Origin: Azolla caroliniana
Lineage: Eukaryota; Polypodiophyta
Length of the DNA stretch: 64,000 bases
Assembly: GCA_043228905.1 (NCBI GenBank)
Contig: JBHGNT010000011.1
Location: 2,914,001 to 2,978,000 of the forward strand
Direction: 5' to 3'
Position numbers and translations under genes: made by a program. The stretch's first letter is position 1. Each line of letters begins with the position of its first letter. The notes beneath the pieces were generated by a model that had not been told where the DNA came from, ran no database searches, and saw only the letters and a list, made by a program, of their open reading frames with translations. Below are positions 63,703 through 64,000 of this stretch, piece after piece.

Positions 63703-63789
63703 CTTAGAATCTCTTCTTTTACTATTACATTATCTACTATATCACAAAGTCACCCGCACTCCTTGCTACAACCGAATGGTTAATAACAG
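63343..63789 (-). repeat. Right inverted arm of the 10.2 kb unit
   Basis: 447 bp, the reverse complement of 53620-54088 except for its own (TG)n tract (63676-63702) and scattered substitutions. Its outer end GGTTAATAACAG abuts gypsy RT sequence and its inner end abuts the telomere-like repeats. Confidence 0.92.
63587..63641 (+). ncRNA. Hammerhead ribozyme, right arm (minimal type I)
   Basis: On the plus strand: helix I strand GACCUU-UU-GCA, core CUGAUGA (63598-63604), helix II GCUC-UAAGC-GAGC (63605-63617), GAA, helix III palindrome ACUAGU (63621-63626), cleavage-site U at 63627, then UGC-UACAU-AAGGAC. It is identical to the left-arm ribozyme except in the loop side of helix I and for one A-A mismatch near the end of that helix. 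It reads outward and is antisense to the RT transcript. Confidence 0.85.
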
Positions 63790-64000
63790 ATAAATATGAG
63801 CCAAAATAGGAGCTGATGTAAATGCCATCTTAAGACCCTCAAAAGCCATGTTTGTGCCTTTAGACCAAACGAACGATTGTCCCTTCCTAGTGAGTTGTGT
63901 GAGAGGCAGAACAAGCTTTGAGTAATCCTATATAAACTTGCGGTAGAAATTGGCAAAGCCTAAAAAGCATTGCACATCTTGAAACGAACGCGGAGTCTGC
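63790..64000 (-). pseudogene. Gypsy reverse transcriptase fragment (runs off the window)
   Basis: The minus strand from 64000 reads TPRSFQDVQCFLGFANFYRKFI-stop-DYSKLVLPLTQLTRKGQSFVW, NMAFEGLKMAFTSAPILAHIY, the thumb/connection region of gypsy RT. It continues in frame at 53619 after the 10.2 kb unit. One in-frame stop is visible. Confidence 0.9.

Larger units (their letters stand above)
53620..63789 (-). mobile_element. 10.2 kb inverted-arm retroelement unit: Penelope-like RT, hammerhead ribozymes, embedded LINE
   Basis: The unit begins CTGTTATTAACC and ends with its reverse complement, GGTTAATAACAG, with ~450-bp inverted arms at each end. It splits a gypsy pol in frame between HIY and KKPF, with no target duplication that I can see. 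Minus-strand order from the right: arm with antisense ribozyme, telomere-like repeats, proline-rich frame, possible frameshift site, PLE reverse transcriptase, LINE (ORF1, ORF2, tail), GA-rich repeats, arm with sense ribozyme. The LINE is probably a later insertion into the PLE's 3' part. PLEs are known to carry terminal repeats in direct or inverted orientation and hammerhead ribozymes. Confidence 0.75.

Overview
This is a 64 kb piece of a plant nuclear genome dominated by retrotransposons. The evidence is a single eight-exon gene of the plant GPI-anchored PI-PLC-X family, Ty1/copia and Ty3/gypsy elements of plant type (initiator-Met-tRNA primer sites, a Tat/Athila-like pol, a chromodomain integrase), a plant L1 with a zf-RVT domain, and tRNA-derived SINEs. 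There is no bacterial-style gene packing. A Penelope-like element (PLE) is rare in flowering plants and better known from conifers, lycophytes and algae, so a non-angiosperm vascular plant is plausible but not proven.

Layout. 1-10.6 kb is AT-rich spacer with microsatellites, small tandem duplications and a decayed L1. At 11.1-12.1 kb (minus) lies an intact acidic, disordered protein of unknown function, with possible further exons at 10.2-11.0 kb. 12.38-13.88 kb is a young 1.5 kb unit: a gag gene between two identical 266-bp inverted arms that begin TG and end CA, flanked by an ATAA duplication. 14.8-18.8 kb is a decayed gypsy gag-pol. 19.6-23.2 kb is a copia element interrupted by a solo LTR (CAACT duplication). 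23.6-29.5 kb holds SINEs, a degenerate gag-like frame and an old copia. 32.5-36.5 kb is the PI-PLC-X host gene. 39.0-43.1 kb is a non-autonomous LTR element with ~800-bp LTRs and a GC-rich, repetitive internal region without pol.

44-64 kb is a nested stack. Copia A (44.4-48.3 kb) ends at a 5'-truncated LINE (48.45-50.04 kb). Copia B (50.05-52.81 kb) is cut by a chromovirus-type gypsy (LTR 52.81-53.26 kb). That gypsy is itself split inside reverse transcriptase by a 10.17 kb unit (53.62-63.79 kb) with ~450-bp terminal inverted repeats.

The 10 kb unit is the most unusual object here. Each inverted arm carries a near-identical minimal type I hammerhead ribozyme, both reading outward. The right arm abuts a stretch of TTAGGG-like telomeric repeats. 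Inside are a proline-rich open frame, a canonical A-AAA-AAC minus-one slippery heptamer at the start of the reverse-transcriptase frame, and a PLE reverse transcriptase with no recognisable GIY-YIG domain. A nearly intact LINE (coiled-coil ORF1 plus APE endonuclease/RT ORF2) lies in the same orientation downstream. The combination resembles telomere-associated, endonuclease-lacking PLEs (Athena/Coprina, 'terminons'), but its inverted-arm architecture in a plant and its insertion inside a gypsy gene look undescribed. No tRNA, rRNA or CRISPR locus was seen.
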